Positions 51,161 through 60,052 of a stretch of 64,000 nucleotides of DNA are shown piece after piece. How positions within the stretch are numbered: the stretch's first letter is position 1; every line of letters begins with the position of its first letter. Source of the stretch: Bacteroidales bacterium (GTDB taxonomy: Bacteria; Bacteroidota; Bacteroidia; Bacteroidales; F082); the NCBI GenBank assembly GCA_017549805.1, contig JAFYNJ010000019.1:88312-152311 (forward strand), in the 5' to 3' direction. The translations under genes and the position numbers were made by a program. The notes beneath the pieces were generated by a model. The model was not told the DNA's origin. It saw nothing but the letters and a program-made list of their open reading frames with translations, and made no database searches.

Positions 51161-53512
51161 ATGAAACGAATAGCACTATTATTGTTTTTTATCGCATGTC
51201 TTTTCATGCCGGCCCTTGCCCAGGTGGACATTGAATTTGGAAAGGTTGAATGGTGTAAGGCAGGCCGTTTTATCGATTTCAAACTGATGCGCGACGGCAA
51301 GAAAGTTCCTCTTTTCGGTTTGAAGCCCGCTGACGGCCGTTGTTACGAGCTTGCCAACTCCGACACCGTGAAGCTTCATATCGACAGCCTTGTTGACATC
51401 TCCAGCCGCAAGTTGGTCTCCAACAACCTGACCATCGTGATCCTTGCCGACCAAGGCGTGTTACTGAGCGAAGAGGATTACATGAAAGTGAAGGAAGCCA
51501 TCGTTACCTTTGTTGACGCGCTGCCTGAATATGTCAAGGTGTATATTACCATGATGGGTACCGATGTCACAGAGACCGAGCGCGTCTATCCTGGCGAAAG
51601 CATCCGTTCCTACGTCCGTCGCGACGAGATGGCGGAGCAGTCCGAAGAAGAGAAGTCCATCTATGCTTCCATCATCTCCAAGATCCAGGAAATTGCCAAT
51701 TTGGATGAGGACGAGTGTTTCTATCCAGATATCCCTCATAACAAAGAACTCAGTTCCGATACCCTGTCCGACAAGATGCTGTTTATCCTTTCGGGCAAGG
51801 TGGAGCAGGATGAGGACGAGGATTTCTTCCGTGACAAACTGCTGTTCAACAATCCCGACTACCTTGAGATTCCTGAGCATTTGAAAGCCATATACTGCGT
51901 GTATTTTGGCGAGGAGCTGGATCAGGACATGGAAAATGAGTTCAAGTTTATGTGCCATCGCACTCCGGAAGGCCGCTTCTATCCTCAGTATTCGGTGGAT
52001 TCCCTGAAATATGTGCTGCTCGGTGCCATCGACTCCATTGCCATGGACTACCGCATGTATTACACGGTGGAGGAGAAGACAACTTACAACGGGCAACCCT
52101 TGAACCTTTGCCTTGACATCAACAAGGCCAAGGCGCATGGCGAAAAGAGCTATTCCATTGGATCTGCCCTTCGGCCTATTGTGCTTTCACCTGCTGAACA
52201 TTTTTCTAAAAAGGGTTGGTATCTCATGATACTTACCGGCTTTCTGATCGGCTTGGGAGTCATCATTCTTGTTTATCTCATCATGCAACTCATGGTGCCG
52301 TGGCTGCAATACAAGTGGTTCCGGATGAAATATGTCAAGAAGTTCAAACCGTCCGATGTCAAGGACGACGGCAAGGATGTGGTGTTGCAGCAGTGCTATT
52401 ACTGCAAGGACAATTTCCAGGAAGGTGACCTGATCGTTACCAAGTGCAAGCACACCGTGCACTGGGAGTGCTGGGAGGAAAACCACGACCGTTGCCCGGA
52501 ATACGGCTTGAACAGCTGCAAGGACGGCATCTATTACTATAACAAGAAGCACCTGTTGGATGAACGCAACTCACCCTATTTCACCTCGTGGCTGCTGTAT
52601 GGCTTGGCAGGTGGTCTCATTTCGTGGCTGCTATTCAAGTTGATTCGTGGTTTTGGCTTCTTCAGACGTCTTGTCGTTTGGATCGTCGGTTTGTTTGAAG
52701 GCGCGAACGCCGACCTTGTGGCAAGGGAATATGTCCAAAAGATCGTTCCCTTGTTGATGTGTGGCTTGATCTTAGGATTTGTCATCACCTTCCTCTTTGG
52801 TTATCTGATGGAGTTCCGCAAAAAGACTTGGAAGAACATGTCGATCATCTTGGCCAGGTCCTTAGGCAATGCCGTCATCGGTTGCATCGCGTTCCTGCTC
52901 GGTGCCATCGTGATCATCGCTCTCAAGAAACCGAGCAATTGCTGGTGGATCGACTGGCTGCCGTGGCTGTTCTTCGGCATCAGCATCACATGGTTGCTTT
53001 CCAAGAAATCGGACATTGAGTTTAAGGAAGCCTTCCTTGGCGGCTTGATTTCAGCCGTGTTGAGCTTTGTGGTTGTTTACGGATTGGGGTCCTCGGTGCC
53101 TATTGTGAGCGTATTGGCCTTTATGATCTACGCTGCTGGTTTGGGCGCTTCCATTGCCGTGGTCCACTATACCTCTGAGAACTATTATCTGCATATTGAA
53201 GGTCCGACCAAGGAGCGTGACATCGCCATCTACAAATGGATGAACGTGGCGGGCGGATCCAACCATGTTTCCATTGGAAGCTCACCCAATTGCGTCATTC
53301 AGATGACCTGGGATCCCAGCGATCAGATTCGCGAAAAGCAGGTTGAACTTTATATTGACAACGACCATCCTTATTGCCATGCCTTGACCGATGGGACGAC
53401 TTACGGCAATGAGCAGCGTGTCCTGAAGGAAGGCGACTCCTTCATGCTGTCGCACGGAAGCAGCTTCACGATTGGCAATACGAAGTTCACCTATATCGAG
53501 AAAGACAAATAA
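51161..53512 (+). CDS. Membrane RING-type E3-like protein with vWA-like and FHA-like domains
   Basis: This 783-residue protein has a signal peptide, then a periplasmic ~330-residue part with a vWA-like pattern lacking the MIDAS metal site (NLTIVILADQGVLLS). A transmembrane helix (~355-380) is followed by a cytosolic RING-type zinc domain with eight ligands: C412, C415, C429, H431, H434, C437, C445, C453. Several more transmembrane helices (~490-680) and a C-terminal FHA-like domain (VSIGSSPNC through FTIGNTKFTY) follow. The last ligand pair is spaced seven apart rather than CPxC. In the Ubl set it is the natural E3. The FHA part suggests phosphothreonine control, as with Fha in other T6SS. 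Confidence 0.82.
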   Translation: MKRIALLLFFIACLFMPALAQVDIEFGKVEWCKAGRFIDFKLMRDGKKVPLFGLKPADGRCYELANSDTVKLHIDSLVDISSRKLVSNNLTIVILADQGVLLSEEDYMKVKEAIVTFVDALPEYVKVYITMMGTDVTETERVYPGESIRSYVRRDEMAEQSEEEKSIYASIISKIQEIANLDEDECFYPDIPHNKELSSDTLSDKMLFILSGKVEQDEDEDFFRDKLLFNNPDYLEIPEHLKAIYCVYFGEELDQDMENEFKFMCHRTPEGRFYPQYSVDSLKYVLLGAIDSIAMDYRMYYTVEEKTTYNGQPLNLCLDINKAKAHGEKSYSIGSALRPIVLSPAEHFSKKGWYLMILTGFLIGLGVIILVYLIMQLMVPWLQYKWFRMKYVKKFKPSDVKDDGKDVVLQQCYYCKDNFQEGDLIVTKCKHTVHWECWEENHDRCPEYGLNSCKDGIYYYNKKHLLDERNSPYFTSWLLYGLAGGLISWLLFKLIRGFGFFRRLVVWIVGLFEGANADLVAREYVQKIVPLLMCGLILGFVITFLFGYLMEFRKKTWKNMSIILARSLGNAVIGCIAFLLGAIVIIALKKPSNCWWIDWLPWLFFGISITWLLSKKSDIEFKEAFLGGLISAVLSFVVVYGLGSSVPIVSVLAFMIYAAGLGASIAVVHYTSENYYLHIEGPTKERDIAIYKWMNVAGGSNHVSIGSSPNCVIQMTWDPSDQIREKQVELYIDNDHPYCHALTDGTTYGNEQRVLKEGDSFMLSHGSSFTIGNTKFTYIEKDK

Positions 53513-53526
53513 CAAAAACAAAAGAT

Positions 53527-54843
53527 ATGAAAAAGCTGTTTTTCCTATTGCTGATTTCGACGATGGCGGTCACGACGTATGCCCAGTCGCAGCTTTCCAC
53601 GATTCGCGGCAAGACCAAGGATGGGAAAAAGGTCAAGATTGAATATTACAAAGGCAATGTCGAAGATATGATCCAATCGATCAGTATCGAAGGCATGGAT
53701 GAGCTGCAGGACAAGGTCAAGCAATTGAAGTCAGAGTTGGATGAAGCCAACCAGGAGATCAAGCGACTGAAGAGCGCAACGCCCAGTTCCGATAATGAAG
53801 AATTGAAGCACCTTCGCAAGAAAGTTAGCGACTATGAGAAGGAGACCAAAAATCTGGGCAAGCAGGTCAGTGATTTGAACGAGGACATCAGGAATTTGAA
53901 CGAGGAGATAGGCATGTTAAGGGCAGGAGGGAGTGTCGATACGGCCGTGATTGAACGATATCATGCCATCCTCGCCGAGAAGGAACAGGAGCTGAATAAC
54001 ATGAATCAAGTGGTTGAGGCATGCAATGTGAAGATCGACCAGTTGAACCAGGAGGTCAAGATCCTTAAGGGCATAGCACGGCCTCCGGCGAGTCCGGTCA
54101 TCGGCATTGAGGCAGCCATGGGTCCGACTTTCCTTGGCAAGAACGCTCCCGAGCCATGGTCCAAGGAAGTGAATTGGGCAAAGCTGTTCGATGTGTATTT
54201 CGGTACAGCCAACTTGGCTGAATCTTTCCCGCTTTCGGTGGAGGCAGGCTTCGGAATCCGCACCTTCCATCTTGGTGCTGTGTTGCCTGAGTATTCCTTT
54301 ACGCTCAGGGGCTATGATGCCGACAATGATCCCGTTGAGTCCATCTATGCTTTTCGTAATCTTTCGGAAGACTTGGCATTGACCTATTTCGACATACCTG
54401 TCCGTCTTTGTTTCGGTCAGCCACTCAAAGACAGGGTGATCGTTTATGCAAAGCTTGGCTTGACCCCTTCGTTCAAGATTTCATCTGCGTTTACAGGTGA
54501 GGGAAAATATGATCTGGAAGGCTATTACCAGCAATGGGATGTTACCCTGGAGGACATCACGGAGTTGGGCTATGGTGAGAATCTCTCGTGCTATGACGGT
54601 TACGAGCCGACGTTGAAGTCGTTTGTGCTCTGGGGCAATGTGGCATTGGGTGCCTGTGTGCCCTTCAAGAATTCGCCCATTATGCTGAACGCCGGCATGA
54701 AGCTGGACTTCCCGCTCACTTCGTTGGGTGATGCCGCCTCGAAGGAAAACTTCCTTCCCGGAACGCACGCCGCAGTGCTGAGCCAAGGAGGCAAAGTGAT
54801 GATTCCAAGTGTGGAATTAGGATTGATTTACAACATAAAATAA
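53527..54843 (+). CDS. Exported coiled-coil plus outer-membrane beta-barrel-like protein
   Basis: This 438-residue protein has a signal peptide (MKKLFFLLLISTMAVTTYAQ), a long coiled coil (~50-180, with ELQDKVKQLKSELDEANQEI) and a C-terminal ~250-residue part of alternating strands. These end in a short aromatic-free strand (VELGLIYNIK) like the small Bacteroidetes outer-membrane barrels. This suggests a periplasm-spanning rod attached to the outer membrane. Its place between the RING and E1 genes makes it a candidate outer part of the envelope complex (inference). Confidence 0.75.
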   Translation: MKKLFFLLLISTMAVTTYAQSQLSTIRGKTKDGKKVKIEYYKGNVEDMIQSISIEGMDELQDKVKQLKSELDEANQEIKRLKSATPSSDNEELKHLRKKVSDYEKETKNLGKQVSDLNEDIRNLNEEIGMLRAGGSVDTAVIERYHAILAEKEQELNNMNQVVEACNVKIDQLNQEVKILKGIARPPASPVIGIEAAMGPTFLGKNAPEPWSKEVNWAKLFDVYFGTANLAESFPLSVEAGFGIRTFHLGAVLPEYSFTLRGYDADNDPVESIYAFRNLSEDLALTYFDIPVRLCFGQPLKDRVIVYAKLGLTPSFKISSAFTGEGKYDLEGYYQQWDVTLEDITELGYGENLSCYDGYEPTLKSFVLWGNVALGACVPFKNSPIMLNAGMKLDFPLTSLGDAASKENFLPGTHAAVLSQGGKVMIPSVELGLIYNIK

Positions 54844-54852
54844 ATCGTCGGC

Positions 54853-56064
54853 ATGGAAGAACTTGAAATCAAGGAATGGGGCAAGGAGGTCTTCGACCTG
54901 CTGTCGTGGTACAAAATGGATGTCGTCAAGAACGCCAAGGTATTGGTGGTTGGTGCCGGTGCTTTGGGCAACGAGGTAATCAAAAACCTCGCCTTGTTCG
55001 GGGTCGGCAACATCTATATCGTGGACTTTGACACCATTGAATACTCGAATCTGACCCGTTCCGTGCTATTCAGGGAAGACGATGCCGATAAGGGTTACTT
55101 CAAGGCAGAGGTGGCTTGCAGAAAGGCTCGTGAAATCAACCCGAATATCAATATACAGTGCATCTGTGGCAAACTCAACACCGATGTGGGATTGGGCTTG
55201 TATCGGAAGATGGATGTGGTGATTGGATGCCTCGACAGCCGTTTGGCCCGCTTGCAGCTCAATAGGCTCTGCATGCGTGCTGATGTGTCTTGGGTGGAAG
55301 GTGGCATGGAAAACCTTACGGGCAACGTGCGCATCTTTAAACAAGGCGAGAACTGCTATGAATGCGGCCTGACCGAAAATGCCAAGCAGAATATCTTCCA
55401 ACAGCTCTCCTGTGCCGGTGTCGCCCACCGAAACGAGAAGCAGGGAAGAATCCCTACTACGCCGGTCATCGCTTCCATCATCGGAGCCGTGGAGGTTCAG
55501 GAAGCCATGAAGCTGATCCATAAGGACGAGGTGCAGTCGGGTGTGTTTTCCACGCTATTGGGCAAATGGTTCCATTATGAAGGCATGCACAACCATGTCT
55601 CCATATATGACTCTGTCGCTTTCTTCGACGATTGTCCTTCGCATGAGTGTTGGAACGACATCGTGAAGATGCCGTCGTTGAGTGCCGATACGCGTATCAA
55701 CGATGCCTTTACCCTGATCCAAGAAACCTTAGGAGTGAAAGACGTGGAGATCAATCTCCGCAACGACAAGTTCGTGGATATCATCGTCTCAAAAAACGAC
55801 AACCAGCGCTTTACGCCCATGCTGCCCGAGTCGAAGATCTCCGATTACATAGATAACAACTACGATCTCTATACGCGTTCGAGGTCCGATTTGAACCAGA
55901 ACGCCTATGAGAACATTGACGAAGGATTCCCATATCAGCGATTGACACTTCGTGAGATTGGCATCCCGTATTACGATGTGATTGAAATCACCACCGAAAA
56001 GGGTGTGTTTCATGTTGAACTCAGCAAGGACGAGGACCGTTTCCCGATTGTTGTAAAAGAATGA
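54853..56064 (+). CDS. E1-like ubiquitin-activating enzyme (ThiF/UBA fold)
   Basis: This 403-residue protein begins with a ThiF-type Rossmann domain: G34-x-G36-xx-G39, the DFDTIEYSNLTR region (D58, D60, N66, R69) for ATP and the LDSRLARLQLN strand with its conserved Asp. The likely catalytic Cys is C187 in LSCAGVAHR, followed by the crossover segment TTPVIASIIGAVEVQEAMK. One CxxC pair (C168/C171) is present; the second pair of MoeB-type zinc sites is not obvious, although CPSHEC lies near 260. About 140 residues after 265 form a separate C-terminal domain, perhaps an E2-recruiting one (inference). It activates the Ubl encoded at 46661. Confidence 0.9.
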   Translation: MEELEIKEWGKEVFDLLSWYKMDVVKNAKVLVVGAGALGNEVIKNLALFGVGNIYIVDFDTIEYSNLTRSVLFREDDADKGYFKAEVACRKAREINPNINIQCICGKLNTDVGLGLYRKMDVVIGCLDSRLARLQLNRLCMRADVSWVEGGMENLTGNVRIFKQGENCYECGLTENAKQNIFQQLSCAGVAHRNEKQGRIPTTPVIASIIGAVEVQEAMKLIHKDEVQSGVFSTLLGKWFHYEGMHNHVSIYDSVAFFDDCPSHECWNDIVKMPSLSADTRINDAFTLIQETLGVKDVEINLRNDKFVDIIVSKNDNQRFTPMLPESKISDYIDNNYDLYTRSRSDLNQNAYENIDEGFPYQRLTLREIGIPYYDVIEITTEKGVFHVELSKDEDRFPIVVKE

Positions 56065-56070
56065 TAGACC

Positions 56071-56844
56071 ATGTCCTATTTTGACCAAGATCCCATCCAA
56101 CAAGAGCTTTGCGCTGAACTGTTGCTTTCGGTTTATTATCCCGAGATCAAGGAGTGGAGTGCCAACTATGGCAGCTTCTTCACCAGGAACTTCTCGGGCG
56201 ATTTGAAACACATTGACCCCAATGTCAAGATCGTGTCGCTATCACGCAACGGCATCTACGATGTGCTGCCAGAGAAGCTGTTTTTCGATCCCAACGAGTT
56301 GCGCCATAAGGAGAGCCGGGCTTTTGCCCAGCGAGTCACAGAGATCTATGAGGAGGAGAAGAACATCCAAAAGTATTTCCTGCCCTTTGACTCATTCTTC
56401 TTCAACCGTTCGTTAAATGTCCGCATGAATGTAAACAGGCTGGTGGACGACAAGACGGAATTGTTGCTCAAGATCCTGTTCGACTACGACATCCGTGAAG
56501 AAACGAATCCGTTTGTCCGCATGCTGGCACCCTTGCTGCTGCAAGTGACCGAACTGCGCGGCGATCTGGATCGATTGTCCACCATGCTGTCGGCAATCAT
56601 CGGTTGTCAGGTCGATTATCGCATCGTCAACCAAGACAGGGTGGTGTTCACGGTTCACAAACACAATTTGTGCAGCAAGGAATACAAGGAATCCATGTTG
56701 GAGCTGAAGCCCTTGTTTGTTTTTGTCAAGGAATGGTTTGTGCCTATGGAGTTGGATTGTGATTATCAAGTGAAAGACTACCAGCAGCCGTTTGTGTTGT
56801 CCGATGAACGGCCTTTGGTGCTGGACTACAATACGCATTTTTGA
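56071..56844 (+). CDS. tssG: T6SS baseplate protein TssG
   Basis: This 257-residue protein carries the TssG landmark SLSRNGIYDVLPEKLFFDP near 50-70, comparable to the YD-LPE-LFH motif of the family, and a helical region with LRGDLDRLSTMLSAIIG. It is shorter than proteobacterial TssG (about 330). It forms the baseplate wedge with TssF and TssE. It begins 6 bases after the E1 stop. Confidence 0.75.
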   Translation: MSYFDQDPIQQELCAELLLSVYYPEIKEWSANYGSFFTRNFSGDLKHIDPNVKIVSLSRNGIYDVLPEKLFFDPNELRHKESRAFAQRVTEIYEEEKNIQKYFLPFDSFFFNRSLNVRMNVNRLVDDKTELLLKILFDYDIREETNPFVRMLAPLLLQVTELRGDLDRLSTMLSAIIGCQVDYRIVNQDRVVFTVHKHNLCSKEYKESMLELKPLFVFVKEWFVPMELDCDYQVKDYQQPFVLSDERPLVLDYNTHF

Positions 56845-56874
56845 TGATTGTTTTATTAGATAATAACCTGCAAG

Positions 56875-57759
56875 ATGAATACAGATATCAGAATTGATTG
56901 GCGCTCGGGAATGGAAATCACCCCGCAGACCTTCGTTGACATGGAGAACAACATTTCCGAAAACCGTTTGTTGGTCCGAAAGATGATTGCCGCCAAGTGG
57001 TTCGGCATTATTCCTGGGACGAAATTTTCAGTCAGCCACGAAATCCTCAATGGTTGTTTGGTGCTCAAGCAAGTCGTTTGCGACGTGCTGTTGCCGACCG
57101 GACAGGTTGCCGTGGTAGAGACCAAGGCTCCTATCACACTCAACATTCCCGATAAGGAAGTCGATGGGCTGTATCTAACACTGGAGGTCGGCGATCATCT
57201 TGTCTCTTTTGAGAAAGACGGAGTGCCCCATGTGGTCAATGAGTACCATTTCGATTTCAAGGCCCTTTCTGAAATAGGGAACCGGCAACCCTTGCTCAAA
57301 CTGGTGCAGAACAACGGTGCCTGGAGTGTCTATGAAAATTATGTTCCTCCGATCATGTCCGTTAGAAGCTCGGTGCCGCTGCTGGAAAAACTGGGCGAAT
57401 TGAAACAGGCTGCTGAGAAAATTGTCCACCATGAACACTTCGATCTGATGGAGGATCCGGTATTGGTGCTGACTCTTATCGACCAGTTGGAGACCTTCTC
57501 GCCAGACGATTCTTTGCGTGAACTGGTACTTCTTGACAGGCGCATTGCCGTTGCTTTGAGCTATGCCGTTATGAAACAAAAGGTTGAGCTGTCGGTGCCA
57601 AACATCATGGATGTGGAGCCCTACCTGAACGTCTTCAAGCAGTTTTTGGAGGATATCGCCGTAGCGATGAACGACCTGCAACCCAAAGTAGTTGAAGTGG
57701 TGAAGGAACCCGAACCGGAACCCGAACCCGAACCGGAGATCTGGTGCCCGCAGATTTAA
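56875..57759 (+). CDS. tssK: T6SS baseplate protein TssK, short form
   Basis: This 294-residue protein begins with the TssK hallmark (IDWRSGMEITPQTF, where the family has WREGM-LTPQHF) and a matching N-terminal shoulder domain. At 294 residues it is much shorter than proteobacterial TssK (about 440). It ends in a Pro-Glu repeat tail (EPEPEPEPEIW), so the C-terminal head domain that contacts the membrane complex seems absent. That fits a machine with a different envelope anchor (inference). Confidence 0.75.
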   Translation: MNTDIRIDWRSGMEITPQTFVDMENNISENRLLVRKMIAAKWFGIIPGTKFSVSHEILNGCLVLKQVVCDVLLPTGQVAVVETKAPITLNIPDKEVDGLYLTLEVGDHLVSFEKDGVPHVVNEYHFDFKALSEIGNRQPLLKLVQNNGAWSVYENYVPPIMSVRSSVPLLEKLGELKQAAEKIVHHEHFDLMEDPVLVLTLIDQLETFSPDDSLRELVLLDRRIAVALSYAVMKQKVELSVPNIMDVEPYLNVFKQFLEDIAVAMNDLQPKVVEVVKEPEPEPEPEPEIWCPQI

Positions 57760-57778
57760 CCCATAAAGCCATTGCGTT

Positions 57779-58258
57779 ATGTTCATTAGAAACCCATTAC
57801 AACTGCGTTATCCCATAGTGGATCTCGACAACAGCCAGCTGAAGGCCTCCATCGACGCCTTTCTTCAACTGCTGATTGCATCCAACAAATACGACAGCAT
57901 TGCCGACCAAGAGTTCGGCTTCTGCTTGGAGGACTTCCGCTTCGAGGGATTCAGCACCGAGAAGGCCAAGTTCCTCGATCGGTCAACGATGGTGCTGGAT
58001 GCCGATGAGAACACCGAGCTGGCCGAGATTCGCACGCCCTTGTATCTCAAAAGGCTCGTCGGCAACAGCAAGAATGCCGATACCTTTGCCCGAGAGCTGA
58101 AAATGAGTATTGAACGTTATGAGAGACGGCTTCGGGAAGTTCAGGTGAACATGGACTTCCAAAAAAATGGCAGCCTTATCCATATTATCGTGACGGGTAA
58201 GATCAACAATGCGACCAATGCCATCTATTATAACGAATTTAATGTTGATGTTTGGTAA
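57779..58258 (+). CDS. tssE: T6SS baseplate protein TssE (gp25-like)
   Basis: This 159-residue protein has the gp25 lysozyme-like baseplate pattern: EFGFCLEDFRFE in the N-terminal half and MSIERYERRLREVQVNMDF near the end, with the family's final strands. It nucleates sheath polymerisation. It lies between tssK and tssF, 19 and 15 bases from its neighbours. Confidence 0.82.
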   Translation: MFIRNPLQLRYPIVDLDNSQLKASIDAFLQLLIASNKYDSIADQEFGFCLEDFRFEGFSTEKAKFLDRSTMVLDADENTELAEIRTPLYLKRLVGNSKNADTFARELKMSIERYERRLREVQVNMDFQKNGSLIHIIVTGKINNATNAIYYNEFNVDVW

Positions 58259-58273
58259 TAACAACTGAGAACT

Positions 58274-60028
58274 ATGACACAAGAAGAATATGATATTCAG
58301 GTACAGGTTGACAACCTGATGCAGAAGGTGCTTGAGACCTGGAAACGGGAAGGCAAATGGGACGGTAACAATCCCAACTCGCCCTTTTACGGCTTCGAGA
58401 AGGATCCTTTGCTTCGTATCCTGATCACCGCCTTCGTGTATCAAACCAACGGCCTGAAGGCCAATATCCAGAATCTGGAGCGGGAAGTGGTGGGTGATTT
58501 CCAGAATAGCATCTTGCCCTATCACATCACGCAGGCCATGCCCGCCATGACCCTCATCAAGACGGCCAAGAACCCTGAAGAGCAAGGCGATGTGTATTGC
58601 GACGACACATCCACCTTCCTTGTGAAGAAGGAGTCGCTCCGTCTCAAGGAAATGTTCCCGTTCCATCCGCTTTTCAAGACCAAGATCATCGGAATGAGCG
58701 TCAACGGCGTGACCAAGATTGCCAGCGACAAGTGGAATGTCAACATCGACGTCACCGACCAAAAGGCGGATCTGTCGAACTTCGGCTTCTTGATCACGGG
58801 ACTTCGCTATAGCGATGTGAGTGTTTATTGGAACAATGAGAAGCTTCCATTGATACGACCGTGGGAGTTTGACCGTTTCCCAAAAATGTCTTGGTTCAAT
58901 GATGCGAATATCGTCTTCAACAAATCCATGGTCTTTGGCGGCGAAAGCAAATGGTACGACCTGTGGGCGCAGTTGAACGTGAACTACTATATGGTGGAAC
59001 CGACTTTCCACCGTCCCATGGATTCCGACATGATCAACTTCGTGTTTGAGTTCTCTGGCATGTCCAGACCATTCAATCTGGAGGCAGACAACTTGGTTTT
59101 CAATTGCTTCCCAGCACTCAATGTGATGAAGAAGGACTTCCAGCTTTCGGGTGCCGAACCCATCCTGAAACTGACCAAGGAGTCGGACTACAACGACGAC
59201 GAGGAAGGTCTTGTCAAGAATGTCCGTTCCCAAGTGGACGAGAACAGCCATGAAGATTTCTTCATGAATTTGGTCATGAATCAGGATTCTTCGCTTGATG
59301 ATTTGGATCGTTTCAGTATCCGCCGTTTCGGCTGCGAGCGATTCAATATCAATGAATTGGTGCGTTTGGCCAATGAGTTGAGCAACCGTTATGAATCGGA
59401 TTTCTATGCCTTCCAGAAGATTCATAAGATGCAGAATACCGACAAGATCCGCCGGCTCGACATTGTGTTGAAGGATGTGCTGGGGGTGATTCTGAACAAC
59501 AAAGAGCCGCGCGCGGGAGTGTATGCCATTCTGAAACACGGCAAGGGGGACGGCAATCCTAATCCGATCCATCTCTCAGGCTTGTTTACCGACGGTGCCT
59601 ATGCCAACGACATTGACGTTTTCAGCGATGTGTCGGGTCCGAAGAACCTTGACAAAAAGGAGACAAGGATGCTGTTCAAGACCTTCGGTGGACGCGACGA
59701 GGTGATTGACAAGGACGAGAAGAGCATGCTGGCCAAGTATTACGCCCGCACCAACGACCGCATCGTGACCCGTGCCGACCTGAAGGCGTTCTGTTACCGT
59801 TATTTCGTACAAAACGGCATTGCCGACGTGCTGCTTGACGTGGTCAGCGTCATCGAACGCCAAGAAGACGGACAGACCAGGCAACATGTAAGCCTGCAGC
59901 TGAAAAACGACTTCGTGCGTGATCGCGAGGATGTGCCGATGATTGTGGATCGTCTGCGTAAGCTGATTGAGGTGCGCAGTGTGAATAGGTTGCCACTGGT
60001 GGTGGATTATCTGGCGGTGGTAAGTTGA
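58274..60028 (+). CDS. tssF: T6SS baseplate protein TssF
   Basis: This 584-residue protein has normal TssF length and layout: an N-terminal helix with DPLLRILITAFVYQTNGL, a central TLIKTAKNPEEQG and FHPLFKTKI region, and a conserved segment with VFEFSGMSRPFNLEADNLVFNCFPALN. It forms the wedge with TssG and TssE. It is the last recognisable T6SS gene in the operon. Confidence 0.85.
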   Translation: MTQEEYDIQVQVDNLMQKVLETWKREGKWDGNNPNSPFYGFEKDPLLRILITAFVYQTNGLKANIQNLEREVVGDFQNSILPYHITQAMPAMTLIKTAKNPEEQGDVYCDDTSTFLVKKESLRLKEMFPFHPLFKTKIIGMSVNGVTKIASDKWNVNIDVTDQKADLSNFGFLITGLRYSDVSVYWNNEKLPLIRPWEFDRFPKMSWFNDANIVFNKSMVFGGESKWYDLWAQLNVNYYMVEPTFHRPMDSDMINFVFEFSGMSRPFNLEADNLVFNCFPALNVMKKDFQLSGAEPILKLTKESDYNDDEEGLVKNVRSQVDENSHEDFFMNLVMNQDSSLDDLDRFSIRRFGCERFNINELVRLANELSNRYESDFYAFQKIHKMQNTDKIRRLDIVLKDVLGVILNNKEPRAGVYAILKHGKGDGNPNPIHLSGLFTDGAYANDIDVFSDVSGPKNLDKKETRMLFKTFGGRDEVIDKDEKSMLAKYYARTNDRIVTRADLKAFCYRYFVQNGIADVLLDVVSVIERQEDGQTRQHVSLQLKNDFVRDREDVPMIVDRLRKLIEVRSVNRLPLVVDYLAVVS

Positions 60029-60052
60029 AAGGTGAAAGGTGAAAGTTGAGAG

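Noticed and set aside
31815-60028. Extracellular contractile injection system or phage tail instead of T6SS
   Set aside because: ClpV, TssB/TssC, Hcp-type tubes, TssK, TssF and TssG are present, and no tape-measure or tail-fibre genes are seen.
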